A DNA stretch of 64,000 nucleotides from Oegoconia quadripuncta (GCA_949316235.1 OX438748.1:5521001-5585000); one strand, 5' to 3'. Numbered from the stretch's first letter, positions 1 to 12,000 are shown. Notes: a model not told the origin generated them from the sequence alone. A program made the numbers and translations.

Positions 1-210
1 TGGGGTACTTTAAATACCGCTACCATTCTGGAGAGAGACTGGAAGGTGGGCCTCCGGCGCCCTCGCTCACCGGACGAAGCGCAGTGGCAAAATGCCACTA
101 CTCAGACGTCGGTCTTCTGCGAGAGGGTGGTACTTCCCCGGTCGAGCCGGCCCATTCATGCTGCAAGCTAATAGCTTACAGCGTGGCTCTACCACTACAA
201 CTATATGTAT
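1..210. repeat. Possible worn interspersed repeat at the window edge
   Basis: This GC-rich block contrasts with the AT-rich sequence that follows. It contains a stretch I associate with lepidopteran retroelement debris (a GAGAGGGTGG...CCCCGGTCGAGCC block followed by GCGTGGCTCTACCAC). No convincing protein is encoded. The short open frame at 92-283 has no family features. The assignment as repeat is inference from base composition and familiarity only. Confidence 0.3.
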
Positions 211-1180
211 ATTTACTTACATAATTAGATACATAAATATAATGCATACTTATACAATGTTGATTAAGTTATACACATTGTAAAACTGTTTATACTGGTT
301 GCCTTTTTTTTACCGTAAGGAAAAAAATAGAGCACATTAGGCAAGTGAAATAGAAGATATTGGTATAGGTAGTTTAATTTCTTTTTTCGAAACCATCATC
401 GAATAAAGCTTGAATTATGGCATGAAGTGTAGCTTATTCCACATAATTACATCATTAAATTAAATAAATAAAGAAAACTTGGAGAATATATGAGTTCTAA
501 ATAAATTTCACGTGATAGGTACCCACGAATCCCGCCAGTCGCATAAGAAAGAAAGAAAGAAATTATTTATTTGCCAGAATACAGTTTATAAGGTCTGATA
601 CTTCTCTTTTTCTTTTTGTCACATCATTGTCATTAATTTAAATTACTACACAACACTAGCTGTATCAACAACCGACACTTTTCACTCACGATTGACCACA
701 AATGTACACGCAGACGGGAACATGCACGTACTTTTATGCACTCGTACTTGTAGGGGTTGTAACTGAAAACCAGTGTTTCGCTCTTTGAGTGATGTGCCAC
801 ACTGAGTTATAACCCATTTGTGCTACTGCGGCACACACTCGCTCTTTGTATTTTCTAGTCTTTACGTTTATTTGTATATATATTTCTTTGTAATTTAAAA
901 ATTGTGTAATTGTGTGAACGCAGTGGCGAAAATAAATGCTTTATCTATCAATCTATCTATAAGAAATTTAGGAATCATGTATTCAATCTGCATGCAGATG
1001 TGCAAAATATGATTTGTGACACTTTACATAGCATTCTGATAATTTAAATATTCCTTAACATCATAGAAACACTTTGCCTGAAGCCATTGTATCAATCGAA
1101 TTTTAAACATTATGCAATTGACTAATTTTATCAACCTCCAGCCGGCGTGAGCGTCGATGATGGTTTTGAAAGAAAAAAAT
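211..1180. other. AT-rich sequence without recognisable genes
   Basis: I see no exon with convincing splice signals or protein similarity here. There is a short GAAA run near 548 and a CTAT-type microsatellite near 938-960. The sequence is probably intergenic or intronic. Confidence 0.5.
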
Positions 1181-1183
1181 TCA

Positions 1184-1345
1184 AAATCAAAATCAAAAAA
1201 TGCTTTATTTTGTAGGTACACAGGGTACACTTAAAATAGTCAGATTTAACATTTTTTAAGCTACTGCTTGTTCAAAAGCCACTTTTCCCCTGAGAAGAAC
1301 AAGCAAGAAACTCGAGAGGTTGCTCTTTTTTTAAAAAAAGGTTTT
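1184..1345 (-). repeat. 3' tail of a non-LTR element (tail family E, copy 1)
   Basis: The block reads, on the plus strand, AATCAAAATC, then TGCTTTATTTTGTAGGTAC, then ACAGGGTACACTTAAAATAG, TTCAAAAG and GGTTGCTCTTTT. The same order of motifs recurs at 4286-4415 in the same orientation and at 59521-59640 in the opposite one, so it is a dispersed repeat. Here it lies directly downstream, on the minus strand, of the reverse transcriptase remnant at 1430-2115. This suggests it is the 3' end of that LINE or of a SINE that borrowed the LINE tail. Confidence 0.65.
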
Positions 1346-1429
1346 TTGTTACAAAATTATTAATTATTATTTTATATTATAATATTTCATTATTAATTGT
1401 GAAATAGCCTGGTTACGCGAACGGGCTGT

Positions 1430-2115
1430 TCATGTCCATGAATGTTTATCATCTAAATAATCTGATATTTTATAATATGCTTTCTTAACAAGTTTCTGTT
1501 TTATAGTATCTTTAAATTTATTGAAAGGAAGATTTTGTATATCAACAGGAACCTTATTAAAAAAGCGTATACATAACCCTTTGAATGAATTACTGACTTT
1601 GCGGAGGCGACTTATGTGACCTGCAAGTTTATCTTTATTTCTTGTATTGACATCATGTTTATCACTATTTTTCCTAAATGATGCTATATTTTTTTTGACA
1701 TATATTAGATTTTCAAAAATGTACTGTGACGAAAAGGTTAGTATATTATACTCTTTAAATCTGTCTCTAAGTGACACTGCAGGTCTCAATTGATAAATAG
1801 CGCGAACGGCTCGTTTTTGTAAAATAAAGATTGTATTAATATCCGCGGCATTTCCCCACAGCAAGATACCGTAAGACATCAGGCTATGGAAATAACTAAA
1901 ATATACTAATCTAGCAGTATTTACGTCCGATATTTGTCTAATTTTTTTGACTGCATAGGCTGCAGAGCTGAGCTTCTTCGCCAATTTATGGATATGAGGA
2001 CCCCATTATAATTTGGCGTCCAAAGTAATGCCCAAAAACTCAGTGAAATCCACAAGGTCTAGAGTGACATTTTTTATCATTATATTTGTGGGAACCTCCC
2101 TGACATTAGGCAGTA
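1430..2115 (-). pseudogene. Non-LTR retrotransposon reverse-transcriptase C-terminal fragment
   Basis: The intact part (1430-1984) encodes 184 residues containing AAYAVKKIRQ, ARLVYFSYFHSLMSYGILLW and QKRAVRAIY, the conserved stretch after the polymerase core of Jockey-like LINE reverse transcriptases in insects. Upstream on the minus strand (1985-2115) the frame continues with a KCVKFVLPN segment and VDFTEFLGI but carries a stop just before the intact part, so the copy is dead. A second copy of the same family is at 43399-44240 (+), which matches segment by segment (NCIKFLMPN, VDSTKFLGL, AVKKIRQ). Only the C-terminal third of the element is present, a typical 5'-truncated LINE insertion. Confidence 0.8.
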
Positions 2116-2269
2116 CAAATTTAACACATTTAAATTAAACTACCTATGCCAATACCTCCTATTTCACTTACCTAATATGCCCTATTTTTTTTCTTATGGT
2201 AAAAAAAAACTCATCCGGTATATATAAAATATAATTTTGTTAAAATTATAATTCAACTTTTCTTTTCAG

Positions 2270-2594
2270 ATACCCATTCTATATATCGCAGCTATATAAG
2301 AAGGAAATCCCGCAGCTCACCTGGCTGCGTTATAGCATGTGGATGCCGCTCTACCCCCTCGGCATATTGTGCGAATCCATCATCATTATAAGGAACATCC
2401 CGTTCTTCGAGGAGACTCGGAAGTTCACTCTTACTTTACCAAACGAGTGGAACTTCATATTCCACCTGCCCACAGTACTAAGATTATATTTACTAGTTCT
2501 AACATTCCCAGGCGCGTTTCTAGTCATGGGTCACATGTATAAATTGCGAACGATTAAACTAAGACCTAAGGTTATTATAAAGAAGACGCAATAG
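2270..2594 (+). CDS. HACD: Very-long-chain (3R)-3-hydroxyacyl-CoA dehydratase, terminal exon (HACD/PTPLA)
   Basis: HACD enzymes remove water from 3-hydroxyacyl-CoA in the third step of very-long-chain fatty acid elongation in the ER membrane. The exon opens after a pyrimidine-rich acceptor ending at 2269 (CTTTTCAG); the first base completes a split codon. The frame then reads YPFYISQLYKKEIPQLTWLR and continues with YSMWMPLYPLGILCE. The Tyr of LYPLG and the Glu seven residues on match the catalytic Tyr/Glu spacing known for HACD/PHS1 proteins. A hydrophobic final membrane segment (LYLLVLTFPGAFLV) is followed by a lysine-rich cytosolic tail ending KKTQ, consistent with ER retention. The upstream exons lie left of the window or were not found; the open frame starting at Met 2337 is internal, not a real start. 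Roughly the last 108 residues of a protein usually 220-300 residues long are visible. Confidence 0.87.
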
Positions 2595-2689
2595 ATTAAG
2601 GGTGTGTCAGGTGTGGTGGTGATTAATTGTAATGTGTAATGACTCAAATATGGGCCATGATGTATTTTCTCTTGTTTACGTGATTTTCT

Positions 2690-2850
2690 AAACAACAGGA
2701 TGTCGCGGGTTTGATTTCCCGTCGAAATATTAAGAAAGTAAGAATGTTGATAGCATTGTTGTGTTCCAGTTGTTGAGATAAGATAGCCGGTCCCCCAAAT
2801 AAATTGTGGTGTTAACCTCATCTTCATTTAACATCAAGTGTGATTGAGAA
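2690..2850 (+). repeat. tRNA-derived SINE, family A, worn copy
   Basis: The block contains the family A body: a CGGGTTTGATTTCCCG remnant of the B-box region, then GCATTGTTGTGTTCC, GATAAGATAGCC, and the AACATCAAGTGTGATTGAG tail. It is more diverged than the neighbouring copy at 2868-3115. Confidence 0.6.
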
Positions 2851-2867
2851 AGCTAACCCATTGTGCA

Positions 2868-3115
2868 TAAACCGCCTCCGTGGCTGAATGTAAACAACAT
2901 TGGGTCTACGTTTCGGAGGTCGCGGGTTCGATCCCCAGCGGGGTACATATTTAGTAGTCGGTTTGGTTGGTGGTAGGGCATATTAAATGTCTGTCTGGCT
3001 AGCTACCACCATCTTATCTAAATCTGCCGCCAAACAGCAATGTTAATAGCATTGTTGTGTTCCGGTTGTCAGCGATAAGATAGCCAGTCCCCCTAATAAG
3101 ATGTGGTTTCCGGGT
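2868..3115 (+). repeat. tRNA-derived SINE, family A (near-complete head)
   Basis: The copy begins with a tRNA-like head (CCGCCTCCGTGGCTGAATG as A-box region, GCGGGTTCGATCCCC as B box). The body follows with GGCTAGCTACCACCATCTTA, GCCGCCAAACAGCAATG and TTCCGGTTGTC. The same order is seen at 37890-38225 and 43153-43410, and headless copies occur elsewhere in the window. The 3' tail here is cut short near 3120. Confidence 0.8.
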
Positions 3116-3119
3116 CAGT

Positions 3120-4280
3120 ACGGTTATGAACCCATCAACCATATTGGGCATTTAGCCATACCAAGTGTCTTAATGGAAATAAACCTTCCCACTGATGAAA
3201 ATAAGGATAAGAAGTCGATATCCCGTCCGTTGGCGTATGGAGAAATAAACATTATATGGGACAAGAGGGAAAATATTGAACATTTGGTGCACGCACAAGT
3301 GTTTTCGTGCACGCAAAAAAAATGGCGCATGTTTGAGGATGTCCATAATTTATAATAAAAGGTCACACATACAATAAGTTAAATATTGATTGTGTTATTA
3401 CATTATGTTGTTTTGGCTGACGTGGTCAGTGACCAATCAAATCAGCAATAACGATATCCCAGTTCGACGGTGTAGGTGTTTCTCTAGAATTACGATTGTT
3501 TACAGAAGAAACTATATAGAATGTTGTGTTAGCTAATGGTTTTTAGAAAATGTGATTCCGTGAAAGAGCATTGACTGAATGTGCTGTGGTGCTGTTGATT
3601 ACAGAGATCATCAACAGCCTGACAAAGACTTATGAAACAAAATATTTACTAGCTTTAATGGGCGTGTAAACGTGATGTGACACCATATTTGAAGTTTATG
3701 AAGCAATTACTTAATCACGCTTAAATGAATTTGGATGGAATTTTGTAGAGATATCCTGGAGAAGCATGCTCATATTGATACTTTTATCCCGTTTAAGGAG
3801 TGAGAGTGGGATAGTTGTATATTTCGTGCAAGCGAAGGAGCAGGACAATTATTATCTCGCGAGAAATAAACGCTTATGTAAATATGTAGTGTTACAATAT
3901 CTGATTCTAAATGACTATAATTAGGACTGAATATCGCCGACCGAATCATGCTTGCTATAAAAAAAAGCATTTTTAGTTTCTGTTTTATGATAGTTTCAAA
4001 ATTTAATTGCAGACAAGTTTTTGAATATCTACGTGGATTTTATTGATAAGTATTATCCAAAATAAACGTATCCTTGTAATTAATAGTAGTGGAACAAACA
4101 ATAATACATACGTAAAAGGCGACGCCTGCCCATGCAGCTTAGTACGCTACAGTCTCGAACCCCCGCCGAAAAATGACGTGTTATGTATTTGACGGCGTTG
4201 TGTGTGTGTTGCTTGGACATGTCAGTAATGCGCGATTAGATTTGAGTGTGGTTTTTTTTTATTTTAAAGACAGGTTCATA
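3120..4280. other. No gene recognised
   Basis: Several small open frames exist on both strands (for example 3101-3355 plus), but none has family features, and the first begins inside the SINE. I see no acceptor/donor pairs bounding conserved coding sequence. Confidence 0.5.
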
Positions 4281-4285
4281 GTCAT

Positions 4286-4415
4286 GTTTGATGTCAAAGT
4301 CAACAATGCTTTATATTGTATAGGTACACAGGGTACACTTAAAATAGTTAAATTTTTTAAGCTACTGCTTGTTCAAAAGTTAATTTTGCCCTGAAACACG
4401 ACGGGTTGCTCTTTT
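4286..4415 (-). repeat. Non-LTR element 3' tail (tail family E, copy 2)
   Basis: The copy shares TATAGGTACACAGGG, TACACTTAAAATAG, AAGCTACTGCTTGTTC and GGGTTGCTCTTTT with 1184-1345 in the same orientation. No reverse transcriptase remnant is attached. Confidence 0.65.
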
Positions 4416-4724
4416 AATTACAGGTTTTTATTTTTCATTATTATTAAATGTGATGAAACTGGGTTAAGCCGTTTTGAAGATATTTAACTTTTAACAGTTT
4501 TTGGTGTGTTTCGATGATATCAGTCTTCGGATGGTTTACTATATTTCTTTGTTATATTTAAGATTAAAGTCAAGTATAGGTTCTAAACCATGTTGGATGG
4601 AATTCGGAGCTTTTAACATACCTACTTTGTTTGGTTTATCCAGATTATTCTAGATGGTATACTCATTTCTTTTTTCAGGGATTTTCTAAATTTTCAATAT
4701 AGCTTGTATCCAAACAAAATACTT

Positions 4725-4870
4725 ACGAATGCGAAGGTTTATGTATGTACATGGGTGTTTGTCACTTCACGCCTAAACGGCGGGGCGGATTTGGATGACC
4801 TCGCTAGACAGATTTTTTTGGTGAAACATTCCACGTGAACGAAGTCGCGGGCAACAGATAGTGGACTATA
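4725..4870. repeat. Dispersed repeat end of the GAAGTCGCGGGC type
   Basis: The block has CGGCGGGGCGGATTTGGATG early and GAACGAAGTCGCGGGCAAC near the end. A related block lies at 44935-45100 (GGATGAACGGATTTGGATG ... GGCGAAGCCACGGGC ... AGCTAGT). In Lepidoptera such ends with a terminal CTAGT resemble Helitron-like 3' ends; that class assignment is inference. Confidence 0.45.
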
Positions 4871-4899
4871 AAACGCACTGCGGCTGGTATAGTACCGGG

Positions 4900-5330
4900 T
4901 ATTTTTGACTAGAGGAGCGACTCTGTATTATTTAGATTAGATTGACATTATAATTTCAAATAAATACTTACAAATTCGTAATCTATAGACAATGTTACCA
5001 ATACCAGTATAGCATCAATATAGCTCATTCTTTGATATGGAAACTTGTCAAATAAATTAAACATTATGTTAAGTCTGCTTAGTATTGTAATTATGTGTAT
5101 ATAAGTCACTTTTCTCCTACCCGGAAAGTTCTTCCGCTCTTGGCAGAATTAATAGGAGGTTAGTATAAATACTTTTTTTAATAACATTAACCAGCCCATA
5201 GACTAAGGTTTGATTTACTATATCGAAATAGTTCTGTCAAATAAGTGAGGGAAGAGGCAAAGAATACTTTTACTACGTAAAGAAGCGACACTCACCTCCT
5301 CCCGCCAATTTATCGTCGTCTGTGATGGAT
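4900..5330. other. No gene recognised
   Basis: This is AT-rich sequence with no convincing exon or repeat boundary. Confidence 0.45.
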
Positions 5331-5337
5331 GAGGCAG

Positions 5338-5757
5338 TAAAGCGCTTATTACACTATCCAATTTGTCGGAAGTCTAATTAGGAAATAGGAACGTGTAATC
5401 AAAGTTAGAACATATTCGGATTTAGTGCATTGGAAGGTCCCGACCGCAGTACTTCTATCTAAATGCTCATACTAATTCGTCATACATTGTTGCTTGGTTC
5501 TGTAAATTCAAATATCCTTCCTTCAACCAGTAATTTATGCAGAATTAGTCTCTGCATTTATTTTGATTGAAGTCAGGATATTTGAATTAACAGAACCAAG
5601 CCCTCAGTAATTTGTGCCGAATTAGTCTCGGCATTTATTTTGATTGAGGTCAAGAACCAAGCCACAGCAATTTATGCCGAATTCATCCGACTTCCGATTT
5701 CCTAATTAGTGTTCCTAATTAATTTCCTAAGAATAGGAGAGTGTAATAAACGCTTAA
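5338..5757. mobile_element. MITE with TAA duplication and internal tandem repeats
   Basis: Terminal inverted repeats AGCGCTTATTACACTATCC (left, 5341) and, at the right end, the reverse complement of AGCGTTTATTACACTCTCC bound a 414-bp element. TAA flanks it on both sides (5338-5340 and 5755-5757). Inside, a unit of about 75 bp with CAGTAATTTATGCAGAATTA, GCATTTATTTTGATTGA and AGAACCAAGCC is repeated two to three times. There is no coding capacity. TIR plus 3-bp TAA duplication is what PIF/Harbinger-derived MITEs show; the superfamily is inference. Confidence 0.7.
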
Positions 5758-6624
5758 ACGTTATGTGTATAGTAGGCTGGAGCGGTGGTATGGAGTGTTG
5801 TGGAAAGGTCGGTGGCTCTACCGTCTAATTCAAAGCTAAAGCAATGCACTGTCTGTCTTGATCATTGTGTTACAATATGACAAGGACGAACAGTGCATTG
5901 ACGTCATAAACAATAACAATTCCTAAAGCGTTTGAGTTAGGCGATCACGGGCTGGAGCCCTGGAGGCAGTGACGGATTAAGACTACTTGATGCCCTAAGC
6001 AATCCACGCCTGTGGGCCCCCCTATCCGTATGTCAACTAGAATCGGTCTTTAAACCTTTACCGCCTAAAGAGAGTACAATAAGCTGACAGGACTAGCCAA
6101 TAACTGATTCCGAAGGTTTTGTGTGTGATTGATTACCCTGATGCATTGACAAATACCTCACCTGTTATTAGGGAGTCTATGGGCGGTGTAACAATCATAT
6201 TAAATTCACGTTTACACACCCGTTTTGTCGAAGCGTTCAAAAGATTGGTCTGTTGATTCAAAGGACAGGAACCATGATACCGTGAGTTAATGTAATTTGT
6301 GTTTTTTTAAGGCTTAAATTTTTGTTGTATGTTATTGCATTTACATTGATGAGTTTACCTTTTCTGTTGTTATAATGCCTAAAACTAAGAATTATGTTTA
6401 CATTTTTATACTACTGATTATTTTAATAAACGTTTTGTTTAAAACATGCTTGTATATTTTATTGTATTGTGGCCACCATTGATCACACTTCCTTGTCCAT
6501 TCCTACAGACCACTAATGCCACTAACAGGCATTGTTCCACTCCACTTAATAGACTTGCCTACTTGAGGTGGGAACACCGTTGATAGAAATTAAAGTAAGG
6601 TATCCTACTTGTTGGTTGGACAGG

Positions 6625-6900
6625 AGCGTCGGTGGCTCAGCAGTTAAGTTTTAGCCCGGGTTCGATTCCCAGGCAGGCCAATGTACCAATGAGTTTTTAA
6701 ATTTAATTTACTTATGTGCATTTATCACACTGCTCTTAAACGGTAAGAGGAAACATGCATACCTGAGAAATAAAAATTCAAAGGCATGTGAAGTCCCCTA
6801 CCCACATTGGGCCAGTGTTGTGGACTAGGGCCTTACTTCCTTATATATGTGGGAAGGCCTATATCCCTGCAGTGGGATGTTTATGGGCTAATGATGATCC
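6625..6900 (+). repeat. tRNA-derived SINE, family D
   Basis: The head has GTCGGTGGCTCAGCAGTTAA (A-box like) and CCCGGGTTCGATTCCC (B box). The body carries CCCTACCCACATTGGGCC and the end GGGAAGGCCTATATCCC ... AGTGGGATGT with a GATGAT tail. The 3' part recurs at 37480-37565. Confidence 0.75.
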
Positions 6901-7270
6901 CAGTTATGTGGTTCTTTCACTGAACACAGGATGAGTTGAAACACTAAAACATTGGTCAATTTCAATTGTTTAATATTTCTCTATTGGCTATGCAGAATAG
7001 TTATTCAAAATTCCCTATGAATTAGCTTGTAAGCAGTGGGGCAAATGAGATAAAATTCCTGACACCCCCTCGCCAATAGGCTGCCTTATTGTCTAATTTC
7101 AATGGTATTGAACTATCGCCAACAAACAACCAATAGTAGTCTCTTTCGTTCATATGTGCCGACTGTAATGAACTGATGAATTAGAACAAATTAAGGAAAA
7201 ACAAGATCACAGACAACAGCATGTATTTCTAAATTAAACTAAATAAATTAATTGTTTGCTTCAAAGAAAG
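6901..7270. other. Sequence downstream of NDUFA13, no other gene seen
   Basis: It probably holds part of the NDUFA13 3' untranslated region near 7200-7411. I see no canonical AATAAA on the minus strand close to the stop, so the poly(A) site is unresolved. Confidence 0.4.
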
Positions 7271-7411
7271 AACTTCAATCACAGAATGACATTATCGGTT
7301 TCAGCCAAAACTACAAATTTCAAGTTTTTCTCTAATCTGATAGTTTGTGATCCACATTTGATTCTGGTTCCACACGCAGTAATAATGTAAGAACCACCAT
7401 ATTGAAGTGGT

Positions 7412-8850
7412 TTAAGATAGCAGTTTGATGTACGTTCTCTTGTACCATTCACTTGGGTCAGTATGAGCATAGTACTCATGGAAGATGGGCTCAACCAGGG
7501 AGTCAGCAGGGATCAGTTTGTAAATACGCTCTCCGTAGTAAGTGCCAACCTGTAGGATACAAAAAGTTGGTAATTTTAAAAGTATGAAATAGTAAATGGC
7601 TATGCTGGTATTACTGAATGGATGGATGTAAAAATTAATGAAGTTGGACCAAGGATAATTAGGATACTGGTCATCATCAGACCATTTGACCACGACGGGT
7701 AAATGTTTGTGTGATGAATATGAACATTTATTCCTGAGTCATGGATGTTTATATAAATATTTATGTATGTTTATCCGTTATTTAGTATCCACAGTACTAG
7801 CTTTGCTTAGTTTGGGACTAGATAATTGGTGTAAGTGTCCGAGATATCTATTTATTATTTACTTTGCGTGGGGGTAATTCAATTTCTGAAGCTTACACAA
7901 TGATAGTAGGACAATACCTTAAAATCTTAACATGACACACACACACAATACATATTATAATAATTAGGAAAACAAACAAAAGGCCCGGTACAGGAGATCC
8001 ACAATGTATATCACAATTGGTCATTGATTTTCCTACTTTATAGAAATGCGAGGATGTTTGTGATCTCTACCTTCATACTCCTGCTTAGTTATACAGGTAT
8101 GATTTTGAAGGAAAACTCATATCAATGAGTCCAAATCTATTGGCATACTGAGGTCACTCTGTTTGCAGGTTATCTGTGATCATCCTAATTAGTCACAACG
8201 CTGAGCTGGTTAGTACCTTAGCCAGTTGATCATGCATACAACAATACACAGTATTTTGCTTGAACACTTGCTGTTGTTAACAAAAACTGTGTGTAAAATG
8301 TATTAAGAAAAGTATGGAAAGTATTACCTCCCATCCGGGCACATCCCGCATCAGCTCAGTCTCTGCCTCACGATTTCTACGGATTTGTTTCAAGTATTCC
8401 CTGTCCCGTTCTGCCAGGAGCATTGGATATATTGCCATTCTACTTGAGCGCATTTCGATTTCATGTTTCTTGATCCGTTTATAATTCAAATTGTAAAGAT
8501 AAGCCGCACCAACAGTCATCATAATATATCCAGCAAACATAGCATATCCTGAAAGTAGACTCATACATTATGGGGTATGCCTTCATTTTATCACACACAA
8601 CATATAGAAAATACATGTAATAAATAGTGTTTCATCGACACTTGAAATAAAGGGGTCAATAATTTCATCTGAAATTTGAGCAACATAACCTCAAAACAAA
8701 GTTACATAACAAGTTTATAATGCCGTAAATAAGAAATTAGTACAAACCGCTGAAATATTGTTTAGCTGGGATTCTTTTATATGGGATAGGTTTGTAGCCT
8801 CCAGGAGGAGGCAAATCTTGTTTTCGAACAATCGGACAACAATCAGCCAT
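7412..8850 (-). CDS. NDUFA13: NADH dehydrogenase [ubiquinone] 1 alpha subcomplex subunit 13 (GRIM-19)
   Basis: This is an accessory subunit of mitochondrial complex I in the inner membrane. Three exons join in phase: 8748-8850, 8328-8548 and 7412-7549, with donors GTTTGT and GTAATA and acceptors CTTTCAG and CCTACAG. The product is 153 residues; vertebrate NDUFA13 is about 144. The N-terminus reads MADCCPIVRKQDLPPPGGY, matching the family's KQDMPPPGGY block. The second exon gives SGYAMFAGYIMMTVGAAYLY, a single membrane segment, then the charged helix around LLAERDREYLKQIRR and MRDVPGWEVG, both family hallmarks. The start at 8850 is set by alignment to the family. The gene is divergently paired with the gene at 9047, 196 bp away. 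A family B SINE sits 5' of exon 3 in the intron at 7690-7865. Confidence 0.95.
7690..7865 (+). repeat. SINE family B copy inside NDUFA13 intron 2
   Basis: The block has GGTAAATGTTTGTGTGATGA, ATTCCTGAGTCATGGATG, GTATGTTTATCCGTTATTTA, GCTTTGCTTAGTTTGGGAC and a TATTTATTATTTA tail. Related copies are at 12840-13085 (+), 23430-23640 (-), 61285-61445 (-) and 62768-62930 (-). The tRNA-like head is missing here. Confidence 0.75.
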
Positions 8851-9046
8851 TTTTGCTGATTTTCGATTTTCTTACTCTTTTCTTGCTGACAGTGACAGTT
8901 GGCTAATGTTGCCAATACCAGGCACCACCCAATGCACATAAAAGAAAAGAAAAACATTACGGTTCAATCATAGGATTACCTATTACCTTGGCAACCACTT
9001 ATAATAATTTTGTATGTCATAAAGCGCACCTTTAGTCGTAAAAATA
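8851..9046. promoter_or_regulatory. Probable bidirectional promoter between NDUFA13 and the 9047 gene
   Basis: Only 196 bp separate the two divergent start codons, so both transcription start regions must lie here unless untranslated exons exist farther away. I see no clear TATA box in the proper place for either gene. The call is inference from gene geometry. Confidence 0.5.
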
Positions 9047-12000
9047 ATGGACCAACAATTACTTCAACCACAAACGATTGATGAAGAAGCTCAAGCTGAT
9101 ATCCCAGAGTCTTTAGAGGAGGAAAAGGAGCTAAAAATCAGACCACTTGAACGCATCAAACTTCATCCAAAGGCGCCTCCCGAACCGTCGGCCTATGGGA
9201 AGGGCAAGAATTTTAGCCGCAATTGGATCCTTCAGGATGGCCGCGAAGCAGGACGCAAGGGTAGCGAAATGCGCGATAGTTTTCAAGTTCCCAAGAAACT
9301 CAAACCCAACGAAGGTAACTCACACAAATCCAAATTTTTAACGAAATAGGATGAAGTCATGAAGTTAGACTTATTTAAAGATAAACAGAAATTGATGAAT
9401 TTGACCATGACTATTGTTAGCAGAGAAGAAAGATTGCTTACCAAGATGTAGGTAGCTACAATAGGAAGCTAAAATGGGTTGAACACGTCGCACGAAAAAT
9501 AAACTTAGCACACGAAAGTTCAAAGATAATCAGTAAACACTGTTAGCACACACACTTGTAAATAGTCCGAAACTTTTAGTTCAATAGGTAAATATAGGAA
9601 TAATAACCAACCTTATCAATTATTGCTGTCTCGCTCAAGTGTTTCTTTCTTTTCTTATCCTTGTTTGAAAGAGAGGTGGGGTACAAAATAGAAATAGTCG
9701 AGGTCTGAATCTCCAGTATGCATGTAGGTATAACATTGTACGTACATAGTAGTCTCAGGTAGTAGTACTTCTTCTTAGCGAGTCGATGGCAAAAACATCA
9801 AGAGGATGTGGCCACGCGTGCTATTATGTATTCTGTGGTAGCAGCACAGTATAACCATCCAAATGGTTATACTGTGGTAGTAGACTGCCTCTACCCATGG
9901 TCTCTACATATTTACTCAGCGCTGCCACAAAGTACGTAGCGGCGGCTCGCCGAAGCATTTTCTCAGCAAATTTTTCCATAAAACGCATAGATGGCGTTGA
10001 ACAAAGATCTAGTGGTAGGTACCTCTAGCTAGCTAAACAATAAGTGAAAAAAACTAGTAAGTATATAGTCCAGTAAGGATCACAGAGTACTTTTTATATC
10101 TTTTTTTTTCACTTATTGTTTAGCTGTAAGGATACACTTATTTATCCCGCTAAAATTTCTCGCGTTCAAAGTTATTACAAGCAGGCGAAGCGAAGTTGGC
10201 GGCAGGGCATTTTAAATGTCCGCCTGGCTAGCTACCAACATCTTTTTTAAATCTGCCGCCAAGCAGCAATGTTAATAGCATTGTTGTGTTCCGGTTGTCA
10301 GAGATAACATAGCCAGTCCCCCAAATGTGTTGGGGTTTCCGGGTCAGTACGTTTCCACCTTCGACCTCACCTTCACTTAACATGAGGTGTGATTGAGGCC
10401 AAGTACCAATCCGTTGTGCATAAAAAAAAATAATGCTGGAGGATGATAAACACTTCTCTAACTGAAAGATAATAATAAATAAATATCGTTGCACATAGGT
10501 ACACACAGCGCCATCTAGATCCACATGTGTAGGTATCTACTGCCTACTTACTACTAGCAACTTAATTTCCCGCGCTCAGTATGATTTCTTAACAAATTAT
10601 ATTAGTTCTAGTTTATATTTAAATTACATCCCTTAACAAATCATATATTATATCAGGTGTCCGCAAGCGAATGCTGACTGACTTCTTCTGGGAGCAAATG
10701 CTGGACGAGATGATCGAGGACCTGGCGACATCTCAGCCGGTGGAGGAGTATTGCTCCGAGTACGATGCCAACTATATTAAAGAGGAATTTGAGCCGCGCA
10801 ACTTGGAGATCACGGCTGATAAAAACGTATTTAGAAGATCACTAATTCCTTTTTTATACACAGTGGGCTAACAGCCTCCTCTCACTGGAAGAGCTTCAAT
10901 TACTTAATTTTAAGAAGATGGCCAAAGGTTGTCACTTACTTGAGATTGAGATCGCGTCTCAATCTCAATACTTTTTCTTTTTGATACTGTTTTAGTATGC
11001 AACGGATTCTCAAGCGTCAACTTAAGGTCATCTCAATCTTGAGAACTGTTAACACGGGCCTTAGACCCTCTTAACTTTTCTAGGGGACTGGCTTCGCGGA
11101 AAACTTTGGCGGTATCTAATTCAAATATTTCCAATAAAGTCTTTGATCTATTCCTACTGTCGTTTAAAAAAAACATTAACCGAATACCCATAAAACTATT
11201 TTAACAATGTGAAAACTGTCAAATTCGACCAATAGTATGGCCTCAAATTGAAATTCGAAAAATGTCGATTGCTTACTAAAGTTACCTACTATTGAAGTTA
11301 GACAATAAAGAGATTTAGAGACGGTCAAGCAGATTTTGGCTCGAGTCAAGTCTGTTGATAGGTAGGTACACTATACATGCCTGTTGGCCAAGGGGACTGA
11401 CTTCGAGGAGGTCGCCGAACTTGGCGTGGCATGTGCCGTCGTCGGGAAGGATTATAAGGCTTGATTAAGCCGACCATCAAACCGCTAACCACAAACTTAT
11501 TACGTGCTTGACGTCAAGCCACTTACCGTCTCCGAGCCCTGCTGTCTCGACTTTCATTTTGGATATTCTACCACTGATCATGTAAAATTGCCCTCCATGG
11601 TTATTCATATTCATGGAGCCTACAGTTTCTACAGACTTATTGTTTTGGTTAACAGATGCACCTGAAATATCCTCTATATGGCACTGGGTCCAGCGCTGTC
11701 ACCTTTTATAGTGAGAGCATCAAGAAATGCGGGCCTGTAAGTGTTTTATGTACCTACCTACTGTATGTTATACACTTCAGTTCATCGGAACCTCACCGAA
11801 GATATGGAGAAGACACCAAAATATTCCGCTATGAATTTCCCAGACAAATATACGTCTGCGCTACCTACATAGAATAGCAAACGGTCACTGGACCACTGCG
11901 GCAACACGACTACCACCCATTTGCCAGCGATTTCGTATGCTCAGAGACATAACTGTCTTGCGATGCCGCGTTTTTTAGTGAAATAGATGAGCTCACAACA

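Noticed and set aside
3101..3355. 84-codon plus-strand frame
   Set aside because: It starts inside a SINE tail and has no protein family features.
8715..8957. 80-codon minus-strand frame beginning in the NDUFA13 promoter
   Set aside because: It overlaps NDUFA13 exon 1 in a different frame and lacks family features.
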